A stretch of DNA of 64,000 nucleotides from the NCBI RefSeq assembly GCF_028372415.1, contig NC_092872.1:259991008-260055007 (forward strand). Reading direction: 5' to 3'. This document shows positions 44,001 to 53,469 of the stretch, piece after piece; position 1 is the stretch's first letter; the number at the start of each line of letters is the position of its first letter. The notes beneath the pieces were generated by a model. That model saw only the letters and a program-made list of their open reading frames with translations, did no database searches and was not told where the DNA came from. The translations under genes were made by a program, and so were the position numbers. Source of the stretch: Notamacropus eugenii (taxonomy: Eukaryota > Chordata > Mammalia > Diprotodontia > Macropodidae).

Positions 44001-47000
44001 CCATCTTGTCAAACACTGTCTTGCTAGGAAGTGAGTTTTAGCACAACAGAGGTGGATTTACATTGTATCATAGAAGATATTTCTTGGGTTCTGGTGAGCT
44101 GATGAGAAGGATAAGACAAAGTTTAACTTTAATTATCCTCCAACTACAGGATGAATTGGAGTGAGGAACGACTTGAGGGAGGGGAGATGAATCAGAAGGC
44201 TATTTCAGTTGTCCAGTGAGAGGACATGACAGGTGGAGCTAGAGTTGTGATTATATGAGGAGAGAGAGGGGGACGTGTAGAAAAGATGTCATGAAAGTAG
44301 AAACAATAAAATTTAGCAACAGATTGGCCATGTGAGCCTGAGAAGTCAAGAATGACAGTGAGGCCTTGAGCCTAAATGTTTAAAAGGATGGTATTGCCTT
44401 CTACAATAATAGGAAGAGGGGAGGGTTTGGATAGAAAGATGCTGAGGGCCATTCTGGATAAGTCAAGTTTGAGTTACCAATGCGGCATCCAGTTCTAGGT
44501 GTCTAAGAGGCAGTTTTGGTGATGTGGATCTGGAGTTTTTACATCTGTCCCAAGTTTAACAGGGGCATCTAGATGGTGCAGTAGATAGGGCACCAGCCTG
44601 GAGTCAGGAAGATATGAATTCAAATCCACCCTTAGACACTTACTTAGGCAAATTACTTAACCCCTATTTGTCTCAGTTCCTCATCTGTAAAACGGGGACA
44701 CTCCAGAGGAGGAAAAGTCAGTATCTTTGCTAAGAAAACGTTGTCCCTAGGGATCACAAAGAATCAGACATGACTGAACAACAAGTTTAACAAGGGTATT
44801 TCCCTGATGGGATTTTTTGGAAAAAGTACCATAATCTCTTTATTAACACATTGACAGATCTCTCAGGTGTGTTACTCCTAAAGTTGACTAATCTTCTCTA
44901 CTTTTTGCTAATTTCCATTAGCTTCGGTTTTAGAGCATGACCTTGTCTCAAATTCTAGGGACTTTCTCTGTTTAGGGCTGATTCCAATTTGTACCTGCCA
45001 GTTACATTTTCCCTAGAATCTTGAAGAGGGAAGGGACCTCAGGAACCGTTTCTCCAACCTGTGCCTGAACAAGAACCACCTCTCAAGTGTAGCTGACAAG
45101 TGGCCACCCAACTTTTGCTTAGAGACGGCCAATGATGGAGAACTCACTAGCTCTCAAAGCAACCCAGCTATTCAGGCTTTGGGATTACTGTCTGGAAGCA
45201 TTTCCTGCCTAATTCACATCTTTATACCTTTCACCTGGTGCTTCTAGCTCTGCCCTCTGGGGTCCAACAAGTCCAAACCCTTCAAATACTTAAAGACAGC
45301 GTTCATGTCCCCAACAAAGTCTCCCATTCTCCAGGCTAACTGCTCCCACCTAGTTCTTTCAACTGATCTCTTATGGAGAGTCCCCTCTTTAGCCAGGCTC
45401 TCTTCTTTAGAGTGCTCTCATATGTCATAGCTCATCAATGTCCTTGAAATGCAGTGCTCATAACTCTAATCTCTAAGGGAATTTTTCCTCTGAGGAGTCC
45501 ATTAAATGACTCCAAGTTGGCTTACTAAAATTATGTTGACCTCTCTCAGACCCACACATCTAAAACGGCCCATTCAATGATGAGAATGAATACCAGTAAA
45601 AAAAAAAAAATCACATGGACCCTTTGTGGGAAATGGAACATGTTCATGAAATTCTGAAAACAAAAACAGCCCAAATTGTGTTGAAATGTGAATCAGAAAT
45701 AGAGATACTTGTTCATTTATCCAATGTCCCACCAACAAGCTAACATTAAAAAAACTATCTTATTTTGATTGATAAGTTTATTTTTTTACATCACTTTAAT
45801 TTCCCAGTAGGTCCCTCCTTCCTCCCTACTCAGAGAGCCTGCAAGGGTAACAAAGATAACAGATGTTACATATGCAATATTCCACATCCACTGTCCCCCC
45901 AGCTCTGTAACAAAGGGAGAGAAGTTCAATTTCTCTAATATTTGCCTAGATCAAGTTTGTTTACTAATACTTATTAGATGCCTGCTTTAGGCATAGCATC
46001 CTGCTAGAAACAATTATTTAATTTATTCAATTATTTAAAAACATGATTCTGAAAAGGGGCTCATACATTTCACTAGGCTGCCAAAAGGGGTCCAAGATAC
46101 ACAAAAAGGGGAAAAAACCCTGGTCTAGATAATTTATTAGCTTAGACTTTGTCTTATTTTTTTCTTTTTAATTAGAGTGAAAAGATAAAGTGCTAGACCT
46201 GGAGTCAGGAAGACCTGGGTTCAAATTCTGCCTCTGACACTTGCAAGTTGGGTATCTTTGGGCAAGTCATTGAACTTTGGGCCTCAGTTTCTTCATCTGG
46301 AAAATGAGGATAATAATAGCAGTAGTGTCAACTTAAATAATTAATTTATTAACCAAGACATTCAACAAAGGCAGAAATTTTAAAATCTTCCATCTGAAAA
46401 CAATCAGCCAAGACCCCCATGCCTTTAACCTCTCAAATGAGAAGGAGGGAAGTATGTTCCAAAACATCAACTGCAACTGAGAATAGCATTGTGTCTCCAT
46501 CAGAAGCCCAGAGTATGACATCCAGAAGTCATTTCTAAGAAACAAATCCAGTATGTCTGTGTCATGGTGAATCGACATTTCCTTTAAGATGCTCACCCCA
46601 TGTAAATTTGTCCCTCTGTCAACTGGACCATCTTCTTGCCCTCACATTCCTTCCCCAAGGAAAAAGGGCCCTTCCTAAGGAGCTAACTGTTTAAGGGTTC
46701 TTTCTTTTAAACTTTTTTGTTTAGCTTTAGCTAAACAAAGTCACCTGTCAACCAACACATTACCCAGGCAGGAAGAGGAGGATCACAATGACCATTTTGC
46801 ATATGGACTTGACTGAAGCTGGAAGAAGTGAAATTATTCTTCCAGTATCACTCAGGTTAGTAAGCGCAGGGCAGGGATGGGACAAGACCTGTGCTCAGGT
46901 GTCCCTCAGCCCCAGACATCCCGGGATCATTCCACAGAACCAGGGCATCTTCTTTAAACTGTCCTGCCTTTAGGTGACCAGAAAGGTGCTAAGTTTCTCT

Positions 47001-48573
47001 CTGATCAATTTGCTGAAATTCAGGTGAATAATTACATATTTCACAAAAGGGTTTCCTTTTCCTGATCCTAACCAGTCATTTTAAAAATAGTATCAAGTAA
47101 ACACAAAATTCAGCTTTACTAAATCTCTTCCCTTTAAAGCAACAAGCAGGCCGTGCTTGAGGTCTGGTCAAGTGAGAAGATAACACTGACATAGTTTCTT
47201 AAAACTTCTACCCAGTATGTCAACCCACATCAGGAAAGAAATCTGGATTGGAAGTCAGGAAGACCTGGGTTCTAATCCCACCTAAAGTACTTCTAGGGTC
47301 TCAGTTTCCTCATCTGTAAAATTAAGAGGTTGGGCTGATCTCCAAAGTTCCATTCAGCTCCTAATCTATTTATCATATCTCTGTATTTTTTTTTTGTTTG
47401 GGGGGAACTCCATTTATGATTTTATCCAGTGTGGAGATCTCCTAGTGTGGACTCTTCCTTCACTGATACAGATCACCATCTCATCTATATAGTCTTAGAG
47501 CAGAGGTTCTTAACTTGAAGTCCATGCGCTTAAAAAAAACAAAACCCTGTATTCAAAACCCTTGTAAACCTATGCATTTTATGCATTAAATCACATTATT
47601 TTAAGAAGGAACTGCCCCATACTACCTAAGAACCTCTTAGAGTTAGTGGCTTGAACACTCACTGAGAGGCTCACCTAGCTAACGTCCATTATATATAATC
47701 AATTAAGCTATGTAACTTTTCATACTATGCTTCAATTGTTTTTTTCTGGTGTAGATACACCTTGTACCCATACAGGTCACAATCCTTTTTCACTTAGCAG
47801 ATGGTTTTCATGCATCTCACTGGCTGAAAAATTCATCACCTTACTTCAAGCCTTGTTTCCCCTCATTTAGCTTAGCTGATCCTAGGATGATAGACGCTGC
47901 CCTTCATGAGTCCATTTTGAAGTCTTTCCAGTTGGAAGGACCTTCCAGAGCTTTATCTCTTCCTGTATGGGATTAGAGAATGTAGAGTGCCCTCTCTACC
48001 AGAATGAGGTCCCAGGGTGGGACTTTAGAGAAGGGTCTCCATTTACAACTGGATAAAAGGCACAAACACCTGCCACTTATTTTTGCACACATTTGTATGG
48101 CTCAAGAATGGGCAAAGACAAACTATCACACTGTTGCCCTCAGAAGGATGGGAGAGACGACTTCTACTCCTAGAGACTGAATTTTCCTTGAATTTGGAAG
48201 ATTCAGGTTTGAGTCTGAGCTGCCTACTCACTGTGTGACTTCAGACAAGTCTTTGCCCTTCTCTGAGGTTCAGTTTCCATCTCTGTAAAACAAGAGGGTT
48301 GACTAACTGATCCCTAAGGTCCCTTCCAAGTCAGATGGATGATTGTGTAGGCATCAGAAAAAGCTACCAGTCTATCAGGGTGTTCCACCCTCCCAGATGC
48401 CTCCTCTACAGTTATCAGTTTCAGTTTTTTAAATAAAGACTTGGCACTGGGCTCCTTGGCCCACAGCTTAGTCAGAAGCATAGGCAAGTCTTACCTTGGA
48501 CAAAGGATTCCAAAAAGAGCAGGAAAGACAGAGCCAGGAGTGTCCTGCGGGTGTGTGTCCACGGATGCTGCAT
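34272..48573 (-). CDS. SRGN: SRGN, serglycin core protein (complete, three exons)
   Basis: Exons 48495-48573, 36959-37106 and 34272-34491 splice with GT-AG borders to a 148-residue protein (human 158, recalled). Residues 1-27 are a signal peptide (core [11 protein letters not shown], end SFVQG); the mature chain starts [13 protein letters not shown], matching human [13 protein letters not shown], with a Cys pair at 40 and 49. Residues 96-112 form the Ser-Gly tract for glycosaminoglycan attachment, with five SG dipeptides interrupted by PG and SV; human has eight as I recall. The C-terminus is acidic. Serglycin carries chondroitin sulfate or heparin chains and stores proteases and other cargo in granules of mast cells, leukocytes and platelets. 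The stop codon is TAA at 34274-34272. The reading frame looks intact. Confidence 0.95.
34845..35095. repeat. L2/L3 terminus (34845-34960, minus) then (TG)n and (GATA)n microsatellites
   Basis: CAACGTGCGTTAAACACTTA and GCCCTGGAGGAGCTTAGTGT mark the LINE. 34962-35008 is (TG)n; 35010-35095 is (GATA)n with small interruptions. Confidence 0.85.
35100..35695 (+). mobile_element. L2/L3 ORF2 fragment in SRGN intron 2
   Basis: A frame reads [16 protein letters not shown], the conserved ALSKxxND start of the L2/L3 reverse transcriptase region, followed by GTTCTCCTCCTACCTATCTG. Degraded. Confidence 0.75.
35700..35890. mobile_element. hAT-like non-autonomous DNA transposon
   Basis: CAGGGGTTCTTAATCT at the left and AAAAAGGTTAAGAGAC at the right are diverged inverted ends; the inside is AT-rich with GAGAAAGGGGCTTCC. 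Related copies lie at 45990-46135 and 47500-47645. Confidence 0.6.
35890..36520. mobile_element. MIR fragments with CT and CA microsatellites
   Basis: 35890-36010 antisense MIR (AATCACCGCAGAGTCACACA); 36022-36062 (CT)n; 36070-36170 mixed CA/TA; 36255-36375 diverged antisense SINE; 36400-36515 plus-strand MIR tail (CCTGTAAAATGGGGATGCTG). Confidence 0.65.
36535..36765 (+). mobile_element. L2/L3 LINE 3' end in SRGN intron 2
   Basis: ATGTAAGCTCATTGAGGACA, then CTAGCCTTAGCACAGTGCCT and GCACATAGTAAATGCTTG. Confidence 0.85.
36959..37106 (-). CDS. SRGN: SRGN exon 2: N-terminal domain of mature serglycin
   Basis: 148 nt, acceptor TTGCTAG and donor GTAAGTA, encoding [20 protein letters not shown] then [19 protein letters not shown] and VNPPVDPF. 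The Arg-rich start, the two cysteines and the EEKGP motif are the conserved part of the family. It ends CT, joined to A of exon 3 to give Leu. Confidence 0.95.
37670..37790 (-). mobile_element. tRNA-head SINE, 5' half
   Basis: GTGACATGCCCAGGGTCACA, CAGCTAGTAAGTATCTGAGG and TGTGCTACCTAGCTGCCC. A TATAT-rich run follows at 37870-37950. Confidence 0.8.
37980..38635 (+). other. AT-rich single-copy-looking block, UTR-like
   Basis: No repeat landmark is recognised over about 650 bases. It resembles an mRNA 3' UTR and ends with AATAAAATTTTTAGTGAACA. It may be a retrocopy of a 3' UTR or a conserved intronic block of SRGN; the sequence alone does not decide. Confidence 0.25.
39180..40400. mobile_element. 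L2/L3 tail (39180-39255), MIR (39925-40115, minus), L1 3' UTR (40170-40400, minus)
   Basis: L2/L3: CCTGGCCCATAGTGAGG. MIR: ACAGATGAAAACACTGAGGC and GTCACGCAGCTAGTAAGTAT. L1: the reverse complement reads GCAGAGGTAGGGGACTATCG, as in the marsupial L1 3' UTR. 38640-39175 and 39260-39920 are unassigned. Confidence 0.6.
40985..41250 (-). mobile_element. L2/L3 LINE 3' end
   Basis: ATTAATTAAATACTTCCTAT, GAGCTGGGGATGAAAAGG and TCCTCAAGGAGTTGCCCATT. 40400-40980 and 41260-42130 show nothing I can name. Confidence 0.7.
42135..42385 (-). mobile_element. tRNA-head SINE with RTE/BovB-like tail
   Basis: GTTGTTTTTCAGTCATTTCA, GACCCCATTTGGGGTTTTCT, TTAAGTGACTTGCCTAGGGT and TACACCACCCACC. Confidence 0.9.
42720..42835. 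repeat. CA/TA-rich simple sequence
   Basis: Alternating TATACATA, ACACACC and TATGTATA units. Low complexity; open frames here are artefacts. Confidence 0.85.
43170..43425. mobile_element. L2/L3 tail then antisense tRNA-head SINE
   Basis: GCTTCATAAATGCTTGTTGA and ACACAGTAAGCACTTAATAG are L2/L3 ends in plus orientation. 43318-43425 is an antisense SINE head (CAGGGTCACACAGCCAATAA). Confidence 0.65.
43560..43705. repeat. TA/TG/CA simple sequence with a 48-bp perfect palindrome
   Basis: 43595-43618 and 43619-43642 are exact reverse complements without a spacer; the centre reads TACACACA|TGTGTGTA. The rest is TATATC and TATG repeats. Confidence 0.9.
43855..43965 (-). mobile_element. Diverged antisense SINE fragment
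   Basis: GGTCAAGTGAGGTCACACAG followed by a TTGAACCCATACC head remnant. Confidence 0.45.
44100..44850 (-). mobile_element. L2/L3 ORF2 fragment with a SINE inside
   Basis: Antisense ORF2 order: TTTCAGTTGTCCAGTGAGAG, GCCTTCTACAATAATAGGAA and GTCTAAGAGGCAGTTTTGGT. The SINE 44562-44781 interrupts it. Confidence 0.7.
44562..44781 (+). mobile_element. RTE-tail SINE with 11-bp target-site duplication
   Basis: Head GGGGCATCTAGATGGTGCAG, then TTCAAATCCACCCTTAGACA and a tail AATCAGACATGACTGAACAA. It is flanked by perfect CAAGTTTAACA at 44551-44561 and 44782-44792. Confidence 0.9.
44990..45470 (-). mobile_element. L3/CR1 LINE fragment
   Basis: Antisense CR1-clade landmarks: GATGGAGAACTCACTAGCTC, TTCTAGCTCTGCCCTCTGGG, ACTTAAAGACAGCGTTCATG and CTCATCAATGTCCTTGAAAT. 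Confidence 0.8.
45760..46330. mobile_element. L1 3' UTR (45760-45920, minus), hAT-like piece (45990-46135), MIR (46160-46330, plus)
   Basis: L1: ATATGCAATATTCCACATCC. hAT: TGATTCTGAAAAGGGGCTC. MIR: TGGAGTCAGGAAGACCTGGG and TTCTTCATCTGGAAAATGAG. Confidence 0.65.
46340..47210. other. SRGN intron 1, unassigned
   Basis: No repeat landmark, splice-consistent exon or RNA gene was recognised. The short inverted pair TTTAGCTTTAGC/TAAACAAAG near 46725 is unremarkable. Confidence 0.5.
47215..47645. mobile_element. MON1-type SINE (47215-47370) and hAT-like element (47500-47645)
   Basis: SINE: GTTTCCTCATCTGTAAAATT and GGTTGGGCTGATCTCC. hAT: inverted ends AGAGGTTCTTAACTTG and CTAAGAACCTCTTAG. Confidence 0.7.
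48170..48345 (+). mobile_element. MON1-type CORE-SINE close to SRGN exon 1
   Basis: TTCAGGTTTGAGTCTGAGCT, TCCATCTCTGTAAAACAAGA and CCTAAGGTCCCTTCCAAG. It sits about 150 bases inside intron 1, antisense to the gene. Confidence 0.75.
48495..48573 (-). CDS. SRGN: SRGN exon 1: signal peptide
   Basis: 79 nt encoding [20 protein letters not shown] and then LESFVQ, with a final G completing Gly after splicing. The start context is GTCACC-ATG-C (A at -3). An in-frame ATG exists at 48717-48715 with no stop between, but it lies upstream of the Ets/CRE promoter elements, so it should not be in the mRNA; I therefore chose 48573. The donor is GTAAGAC. Confidence 0.92.
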
Positions 48574-48612
48574 GGTGACCAACTCCAGCCTCCACCGAGT
48601 CTCGATTGGGAA

Positions 48613-48696
48613 ATGTGGCTGGGAGCTCTTTGTAGCTGAAAGCAGGTTCTGAATCCTCCACCCCTGACCAGAAGGAGCTGACGTCACAGTTTCCTG
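48613..48696 (-). promoter_or_regulatory. SRGN: SRGN core promoter: Ets site beside full CRE
   Basis: On the minus strand AGGAAACTGTGACGTCAGC holds an Ets GGAA core (48694-48691) five bases before a perfect palindromic CRE, TGACGTCA (48686-48679). The human serglycin promoter is known for an Ets site near -80 and a CRE-like site near -70, so the start of transcription is predicted about 70 bp downstream, near 48613, giving a 5' UTR of about 40 nt. There is no TATA box and no CpG island. Confidence 0.7.
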
Positions 48697-48949
48697 ACCG
48701 AGTAGAAAGACATCCACATTAAAAAAAAGAGAGAGAGAGAGAAGTCAAAGAACAATTTTTGCCCATTATGAAACTACTCCGGACTCCCCTGGGATACTTA
48801 CTAGAAAGTCTTGTTGTTTGCAAATTGTCTGCCTGTTCAAAAAAATATTTTTTTTTTCCACTCTCAGAGTGGCATTAATGAGGGTTTGTTTACACTTGCT
48901 TCAACCATAATCTAGCCTGTTTCCTATTTGGAGAAAGGCACCGGAAAAG

Positions 48950-49140
48950 AGTGAGGAACACTGACCTTGGGATCAGAAAGGCAGAACTTGGGATTGGGAG
49001 GTCTGGGTTCAAATCCTAACGTCTTAACTTTCTATTCACTAGCTATGTGACCTTAAAGTCCCTTCATCTTTCTGAGGCTCTGTTTCCTCCTCCATAAAAT
49101 GAATGGGTTGGAGTAAAGGTCCCTTCCAGCCCTGAAGTGT
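48950..49140 (+). mobile_element. MON1-type CORE-SINE upstream of SRGN
   Basis: AACTTGGGATTGGGAGGTCT, TTTCCTCCTCCATAAAATGA and AAAGGTCCCTTCCAGCCC. Confidence 0.75.
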
Positions 49141-49269
49141 TCAGACCAAAAAGAAAGCTCCTACTAAATGCTGATGAGGTAGGAAAACTGCAGATGTAAC
49201 ATTGTCATCATGCATAATAAACACAAAATGAATAGAGAGTACTGAAAAACATCTAATTGTGCTGTGATA

Positions 49270-49832
49270 TAAAATTGGCTCTCTAGCTGTTCTCCTACCT
49301 CCCTGTCTTTGCATTGGTGGTGCTCCATGTCTGGAATGTATCCCCCATCTTCCCCTCCTCAGCTTGTTGAATGCCTAGCTTCCTTCAAAGCACAACTCAG
49401 GGACCACCACATATCCAAGACTGATCATCAATCAATCAGTGTATCAATCCACATTGTTAGTGTCTATGCACCAAGCACTAGGCTATGTGGCAATGTCTTT
49501 CCTAACCTCTCCCTCTCCAATTAACAGTGCTCTTTTCTTTTTGAAATTATATCATATATACCTTGTGTTTACTGGTCTATGTACATGTTATATCCCCCAC
49601 TGCTCTGGAGTCAGAGAACCTGGGTTCAAATCCTCCCTCTGACATGCACTTAACTCATGTGCTAGATTTTGGTTTCCTACATCTTAAAATGAATTGAAAG
49701 AGGTAGATTGCTAGAGTCCCTCTGGCTTAAGATGCATGAACCTACCCCTTTGGAGCAGGGTCTGCATCAGCTCTGTCTTTCTAGCTCAGGTGCTGTGTAC
49801 ATAGTAGGCACTTAGTAAGTGCTTGCTGACTT
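49270..49832 (+). mobile_element. L2/L3 pieces around a MON1-type SINE
   Basis: 49270-49410: TTCTCCTACCTCCCTGTC, CTTCCTTCAAAGCACAACTC. 49600-49735 SINE: TCAGAGAACCTGGGTTCAAA. 49740-49832: ACATAGTAGGCACTTAGTAA. Confidence 0.65.
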
Positions 49833-50353
49833 GCATGGGCAATGGTCAGGAGTTAGAGAAAGTTTTCAATCCTCTCTTTCCTCCTTCCTACCATTGTGAT
49901 TTTGGGTAAGGCATTTACCCCCTTCAGGGCTTAGTTGGATCCCTTAAGTTTCCTTAAGACTCTTAAGAATCCTATGAAATTGTCTTCTGACATATGAGTT
50001 GTAAGGCTCATCTCATAGACTCAGTTTCCCCCTCTTTAGTTCCTCCCACACATCTACACCAAGGGATCCAGAAGGAATAATATGACAACTTTGCTGGATT
50101 CATTAGTCAGGCTCTAGTTGAGAACTATAAGACTCCTGAGAATTCCTTTGGTTCTTTCACCAGAGTTGCAGTTTCTTCTGAACCTGATCCAATTTAAAGC
50201 TGGATTCCACCTTGACTCTTGACTAATTCTTGCTGGTCTGTTCCTCTTGCCTAGATGTCCAGCTCTTCCTTTGGAGCCTGGAATAAGCAGATGGTCAAGA
50301 GCACCCATATTGAGACCCAACCCTTTGGTCGATTTGCTGTGAGGTTACAATTC

Positions 50354-50592
50354 TTGTTGTTGAGCCATGCCTGACTCCTTGTGACCCCATTTCTTGGCAA
50401 AGACACTGGTCTGGTTTGCCGTTATCTTTTCCAGCTCATTTTACAAATAAGGAAACTGAAGCAAACAGGGTGAAGTGACTTGCCCAGGGTCACACAGCTA
50501 CCAGGTGTCTGAGGCTGGATTTGAACTCAGGAAGATGAGTCTTCCTGATTCCAGGCCCTATGCTCTACCCACCACACTACCTAGCTAGCCCA
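50354..50592 (-). mobile_element. RTE-tail SINE with 9-bp flanking repeat
   Basis: TTGTTGAGCCATGCCTGACT, CAAAGACACTGGTCTGG, CACAGCTACCAGGTGTCTGA and CACTACCTAGCTAGCCC. TTACAATTC occurs at 50345-50353 and again just after the head near 50594. Confidence 0.88.
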
Positions 50593-50599
50593 ATTACAA

Positions 50600-50960
50600 T
50601 TCAACACACATTTATTGAACAAGTAATTGCACTAAGCACTGGGGATTGAGAGATAAAAGCCAAAACCCCTCAAAACTGACACCTGCACTCCAGAGCTTCC
50701 ATTCCATCTCTTCACAAGGTGTAACCAGAAGTGCAAGGAGAAGGAATTCTAACAAATTAAAGGGATTACAAAAGGTTTCAAGGAGGCAACTGGAGTTGAG
50801 TCCTCTAGGAAGATGATAATTCCAAGAGGATGAGGTATGAAGGGGACTTTTCCAGGTACCAAGGACAGTGGCACAAAGGCAGAGGTCAGAAGGGGCTGAC
50901 TGAGGTCAGGGAATGGCCAGAAGCCCCCTTTACGTGGAACCCACAGTGACTTGCAACCAA
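50600..50960 (-). mobile_element. L2/L3 LINE 3' end
   Basis: CACACATTTATTGAACAAGT, AAGCACTGGGGATTGAGAG and GGCACAAAGGCAGAGGTCAG. Confidence 0.75.
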
Positions 50961-51009
50961 GACTGGAGAAGGCTAGCAGAGAACACCGCTGCTCTCCCCC
51001 TCTCACCTC

Positions 51010-51380
51010 TGTAGCTCATAGTAATAAAAGCATTTATATGCCATTTAAAGTGTGTTATGTATTTTATCTCATTTGATCTTCACAACAAACACCCCTCTAA
51101 GATAGATGCTGTTATCTTTGCCATTGACAGATGAGAAAAATTAGGTTTAGAGGTAAATGAGTGGCCCAAAGTCACACATCTGGTAAGCATCTGAGATGGG
51201 ATTTGAACTCAGGTCTTCCTCACCTCAAGTTCAGCAGTCTATCTCTAGGGGTACACCTCAGAGGCCATGTAGTCTAACCTACTCATTTACAGATAAAAAA
51301 TTGTCCCCTAGGGAGGTGAAGGGACTTGCACATAGTCATGTAGGAAGGAACCACCAGAAGTGGTCTTTGACCCTCAGACT
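51010..51380 (-). mobile_element. MIR (51010-51250) and MON1-type SINE (51257-51380)
   Basis: MIR: TTTATCTCATTTGATCTTCA and TTTGAACTCAGGTCTTCCTC. MON1-type: CTCAGAGGCCATGTAGTCTA. Confidence 0.75.
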
Positions 51381-51389
51381 CTCTTTGTG

Positions 51390-51870
51390 ACACCCTTCAC
51401 ATCTTCGCCTGTATGCTGGGCCACTCAGACCTTTCCCTCCCTGGGCTGGGCTTTGTGGAGAGTGGAAGGGTGATGCCTTCCCAAATAGACCCTTGGAGGG
51501 GCTGAGGACACATGGCCTCCTTGAACAGCCTCTGCATCTCCCTCCTGACCTCCTTCTGCCATTCGCTGACACACAACCAGGTCAAAACTTGGAGCCCATG
51601 TGCATATATGTCACTTTCCACTTTCCATTTCTATGCCCTTTCTTAGACTTGTTTTTTTTTCTTTTTTCTTTTTTTGATCAGAGGGAGGAGTTTCCCTTGC
51701 CTTGTTTCAGTTTCCCGACGGAACCCTTGGTCATTTCCTGATCATTGCTAAGTACGTGCCTCAGACTCCAACTTTGGAACAGCTAGGGGAGAAAGAGGAG
51801 TAACTTCTGGGAAAAAAATTCTTTCAAATAGGACCAGGCCCCAGCGGGAAAGGGTCCATAAAGACCCCTT
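51390..51870. other. Unassigned block with an open frame on the minus strand
   Basis: Minus-strand frame 51621-51397 includes WLCVSEWQKEVRREMQRLFK, charged and helix-like, without a recognised family, splice context or start support. It is kept as unassigned rather than called a gene. Confidence 0.2.
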
Positions 51871-51874
51871 CGAA

Positions 51875-52520
51875 TAATGGATAGAGTGTGAGATTTGGAG
51901 TCAGGAGAACTTGAGTTCAAATCTGACCTAAAATATTTACTAGCCGGGCAACCATGGGCTTTAGATTGCTTTTAGATTGCTTTATAAAATGAGGGGATTG
52001 GGCTTGATGACCTTTAAAGTCTAGAATCTAAACTATGATCCCAGGAGCTATAGGAATCCTCCAGCCCTGGGAGCCTGGACTTGGATACAAGGCCTGAAAT
52101 CCTCTATCATCCTTCAAGAGTCCTTCAGTCCAAAATGCCATCCATTGCCTTGGAAACACTTCAAATGCCACCTCCCAGACTGGAGTCCTGGGCAGAGAAA
52201 TGACCCCCTACCCTTCCCTATGGGTGTAACTGATCCCACTGCTATTGGGGCCTCCTAATACAGACTATGCTAGTCCCTCAGAGAGAATGTAATTGTAGGG
52301 CCCTTCCTCACCTTAGTACCCTGAGAATCCCCTTCCTGGAGGCATGGTAGAGATTTGGAATCAGAAGGACCCAATTTCAACCCCATCTTTCTTACTCTCT
52401 GGTCCCTCATGTGCAAAATGGGGAAAATAATAGTTATATGACCTATCATACAGAGTTATGAGAACAGTATTTTGTAAACTGTAAAGTCTATATAACTGTG
52501 GCCTATTATTCCTGGCCCAA
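51875..52520 (+). mobile_element. MON1-type SINE (51875-52045) and MIR (52340-52520)
   Basis: First: TTGGAGTCAGGAGAACTTGA and TTGGGCTTGATGACC. Second: GATTTGGAATCAGAAGGACC and CATGTGCAAAATGGGGAAAA. Confidence 0.7.
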
Positions 52521-52609
52521 GCACTAACTTAGTATGTGTTTGACCATATTCACTTTATTTTCCTCCACTATGAAATGGTTGTACCCTTTCCTCATTTCCC
52601 CCCCAAACC

Positions 52610-53395
52610 ATTACAGAAATGGAATCAATGAAATGTGAGAGATAAATGTAAAGTCTTACAATTGGGTCCAAAAAATCAACTTCACAAGTCCAAGACAGTG
52701 TAGGCATGGACAGACATCAGTTTTCAGGGAAAAGACCTGGGAGTTTTAGTGACCTGTTAGCTCAATATGAATCAACTGTATGATGTGGAGGCCAAGAAAG
52801 TTGACACAATATGTACAAGAAGACCAAGAAGGTAGACACCATCATAGGCTGCATTGAGCGGCATGATTGTCCAGAGCTCAGTCCTCATTTCACAGTATTC
52901 TACCCTAGTCTGACCACACCCTGATTATTTATATTCAGTTCTATAAGACACACTTTAGGAAGAACTTTGATGAACCAGAAAGCTTCAAGAGGAGGGAGAC
53001 CAGAGGGATGAAGGGTCTTATGATCCTGTGTAAGACTCAGCTGAAGGAGTTTAAGGAGGTTTAGCCTGAAGAAAAGACTCAGAGGGGAATGTGAGAGCTG
53101 TCTTCCAGTATTTAAGGATTATCACCTAGAAATGGGATTGATTTATTCTGCATCACCCCAGAGGGCAGAATTAGATACACTGGGTGGAAATAACAAAGAG
53201 GTAAGGATATATTACCCGGAGGTCCCTTGGAAGGCAAACCCCCAAAGGTTCCTGTTCACTGAGAGTCTTTAAACAAATCTTTCTAACCAAATGTTGGGGC
53301 TATATTAGAAGAGGTTCTTGGTCATCTACAGGCATGAACAGCTGCATTCTGAAGCACCTTCCACCTCTAAGACTGGTTTTTTGATTTAGAGTGTT
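52610..53395 (+). mobile_element. L3/CR1 LINE, longest fragment in the window
   Basis: CR1-clade order: AAATGTAAAGTCTTACAATT, GTCTGACCACACCCTG, AGTTTAAGGAGGTTTAGCCT, CACCCCAGAGGGCAGAATTA and 3' CACCTTCCACCTCTAAGAC. Confidence 0.85.
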
Positions 53396-53469
53396 AGGAG
53401 CTCCTGAGAGAAGGGGGCTATAAAGTATGCATGACTATTGGAGGAGAATTGAGGGTAATAGGTTTAGAC

